Source: Streptococcus lactarius
GTDB taxonomy: Bacteria > Bacillota > Bacilli > Lactobacillales > Streptococcaceae
Direction: 5' to 3'
NCBI RefSeq assembly: GCF_016642265.1
Contig: NZ_MRXX01000006.1
Span: 54,549 to 69,933, forward strand
Length of the DNA: 15,385 bases
Notes under the pieces: generated by a model
The model's input: the letters and a program-made list of their open reading frames with translations, nothing else
What the model was told of the DNA's origin: nothing
Databases searched by the model: none
Shown: positions 14,634-15,385 of the stretch, piece after piece
Numbering within the stretch: the stretch's first letter is position 1
Layout: each line of letters starts with the position of its first letter
Made by a program: the position numbers and the translations under genes

Positions 14634-14647
14634 TGAAAGCGTTTGAA
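14634..14647. promoter_or_regulatory. cre-like site over the acuB-like promoter
   Basis: TGAAAGCGTTTGAA agrees with the CcpA consensus TGNAANCGNWNNCA except at one position (A for C at 13) and overlaps the -35. Catabolite repression is plausible. An adjacent perfect inverted repeat, GTTTGA-AA-TCAAAC (14641-14654), offers a second possible operator. Confidence 0.4.
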
Positions 14648-14671
14648 ATCAAACTTAAAATCAAGTATAAT
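14643..14671 (+). promoter_or_regulatory. Promoter of the CBS/ACT gene
   Basis: TTGAAA (14643-14648) and TATAAT (14666-14671) with an ideal 17-base spacer, 30 bases before the start codon. Confidence 0.85.
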
Positions 14672-14701
14672 AAAACTAACAAAAGCATAGGAGAACTTGT
14701 T

Positions 14702-15358
14702 ATGGCTGTTAAAGATTTTATGACGCGGAAAGTCGTCTATATTAGTCCAGATACTACAATTGCCCATGCGGCAGATATCATGCGTGAACAAGGCTTGCAC
14801 CGTTTGCCAGTCATTGAAAATGATCAATTGGTTGGTTTGGTGACAGAAGGAACGATTGCAGAAGCCAGTCCTTCCAAAGCAACCAGCTTGTCGATCTATG
14901 AAATGAATTATCTCTTGAATAAGACTAAGGTCAGAGATGTCATGCTTCGTGATGTCATTACTGTATCCAAGTTTGCCAGCTTAGAAGATGCAGCCTACCT
15001 CATGTATAAGAATAAGGTGGGAATCCTTCCAGTCGTGGACAATGACCAAGTATCCGGTGTCATCACTGACCGTGATATTTTCCGTGCCTTCCTTGAAGTT
15101 TCCGGTTATGGAGAAGAAGGAGTTCGGGTACGCTTCCTTACAGAGGACAAGGTTGGTGTCTTGGAACAAATCGTTCACTTGATTGTGGAAGAAGGCTATA
15201 ATATTGCAAATACAGTCAATATCCCCACCAAGGATGATCAAGTAGTGATCGAGGTTCAGATTGATGGCGTGACAGATCTTGATGCTATCCGCACTAAATT
15301 TGAAGCCAATGGATTGAAGGTGGATGATATTACTCGGACAACCGCTAAAGTTATCTAA
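14702..15358 (+). CDS. CBS-CBS-ACT domain protein (AcuB-like)
   Basis: A 218-residue cytoplasmic protein with two CBS domains (about 4-55 and 78-135) and a C-terminal ACT domain (about 141-216). The CBS pairs show FMTRKVVYISPDTTI with LHRLPVIENDQLVGLVT, and VMLRDVITVSKFASL with VGILPVVDNDQVSGVITDRD. The ACT part contains KVGVLEQIVHLIVEEGYNIAN. CBS pairs bind adenylates and ACT domains bind small molecules such as amino acids, so a sensory role is likely; the output is unknown. Bacillus AcuB is linked to acetoin use, but function here is not shown. ATG 14702 follows AGGAGA (14689-14694) by 7 bases; upstream in-frame starts would lie before the promoter. In pneumococcus I recall a similar gene directly after liv, so the Rgg/MFS block appears inserted between them. 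Confidence 0.85.
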   Translation: MAVKDFMTRKVVYISPDTTIAHAADIMREQGLHRLPVIENDQLVGLVTEGTIAEASPSKATSLSIYEMNYLLNKTKVRDVMLRDVITVSKFASLEDAAYLMYKNKVGILPVVDNDQVSGVITDRDIFRAFLEVSGYGEEGVRVRFLTEDKVGVLEQIVHLIVEEGYNIANTVNIPTKDDQVVIEVQIDGVTDLDAIRTKFEANGLKVDDITRTTAKVI

Positions 15359-15366
15359 TAGAATAA

Positions 15367-15385
15367 AACAAGAGGCTGGGACAAA
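15367..15385 (+). repeat. Start of a streptococcal GAGGCTGGGACA hairpin repeat, cut by window end
   Basis: AACAAGAGGCTGGGACAAA is the usual left half of the terminator-like hairpins scattered between streptococcal genes; the right half (TGTCCCAGCCTC) would lie beyond the window. Similar sequence occurs at 8711-8723 (CAAGAGGCTAGGA). Confidence 0.45.

Noticed and set aside
12125..14640. Insertion sequence or prophage remnant carrying the Rgg/MFS block
   Set aside because: No transposase, integrase, terminal inverted repeats or target-site duplication can be seen at the edges.
14591..14701. N-terminal extension of the CBS/ACT protein
   Set aside because: The extension covers the promoter (14643-14671) and ribosome binding site, and the family begins at the CBS segment.

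Overview
The window is chromosomal DNA from a low-GC Gram-positive bacterium, almost certainly a viridans Streptococcus. Evidence for this is the gene order upp - clpP - UPF0298 gene - livJHMGF - CBS/ACT gene (I recall the same order from pneumococcus), a CtsR box on clpP, a MET-box of the streptococcal MtaR type, a CodY-like box on liv, and an Rgg-family regulator. I lean towards the mitis/parasanguinis side of the genus but cannot fix the species. Every gene I can support lies on the + strand.

Layout. (1) Positions 1-2402: a terminator arm cut by the window edge, a MET-box and promoter, then the sulfur amino acid pair metB and malY. (2) Positions 2403-5521: a sigma-A promoter, an M-box (ykoK) magnesium riboswitch with its terminator, an unannotated 24-codon Asp/Glu/Pro-rich leader ORF with a strong ribosome binding site, a switch-like hairpin, and mgtA (P3-type Mg2+ ATPase), closed by a strong terminator. 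(3) Positions 5536-7459: upp with a structured leader, clpP with a CtsR-controlled promoter, and a small UPF0298 gene, each with its own promoter. (4) Positions 7461-12124: the branched-chain amino acid ABC importer livJ-livH-livM-livG-livF with one promoter carrying a CodY-like operator, and a pair of mutually exclusive hairpins between livJ and livH. (5) Positions 12125-14640: an AT-rich accessory block with an Rgg/MutR-type regulator and an MFS transporter, separated by an AT-rich spacer with an inverted repeat and two micro-ORFs. (6) Positions 14643-15385: an AcuB-like CBS-CBS-ACT protein with a promoter overlapping a cre-like site, then the start of a streptococcal terminator-like repeat cut by the window edge.

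The most interesting point is the mgtA leader. After the M-box terminator the transcript encodes a short peptide containing DDHPEPHP, with a Shine-Dalgarno at least as good as that of mgtA. A stretch of alternating acidic residues and prolines recalls enterobacterial MgtL, whose translation is sensitive to Mg2+. The ORF overlaps a hairpin whose 3' arm shares bases with a possible anti-Shine-Dalgarno of mgtA. The sequence therefore suggests two layers of Mg2+ control, transcriptional by the riboswitch and translational by the leader peptide. The second layer is inference. A second lead is the Rgg/MFS block, which may be a peptide-signalling cassette.
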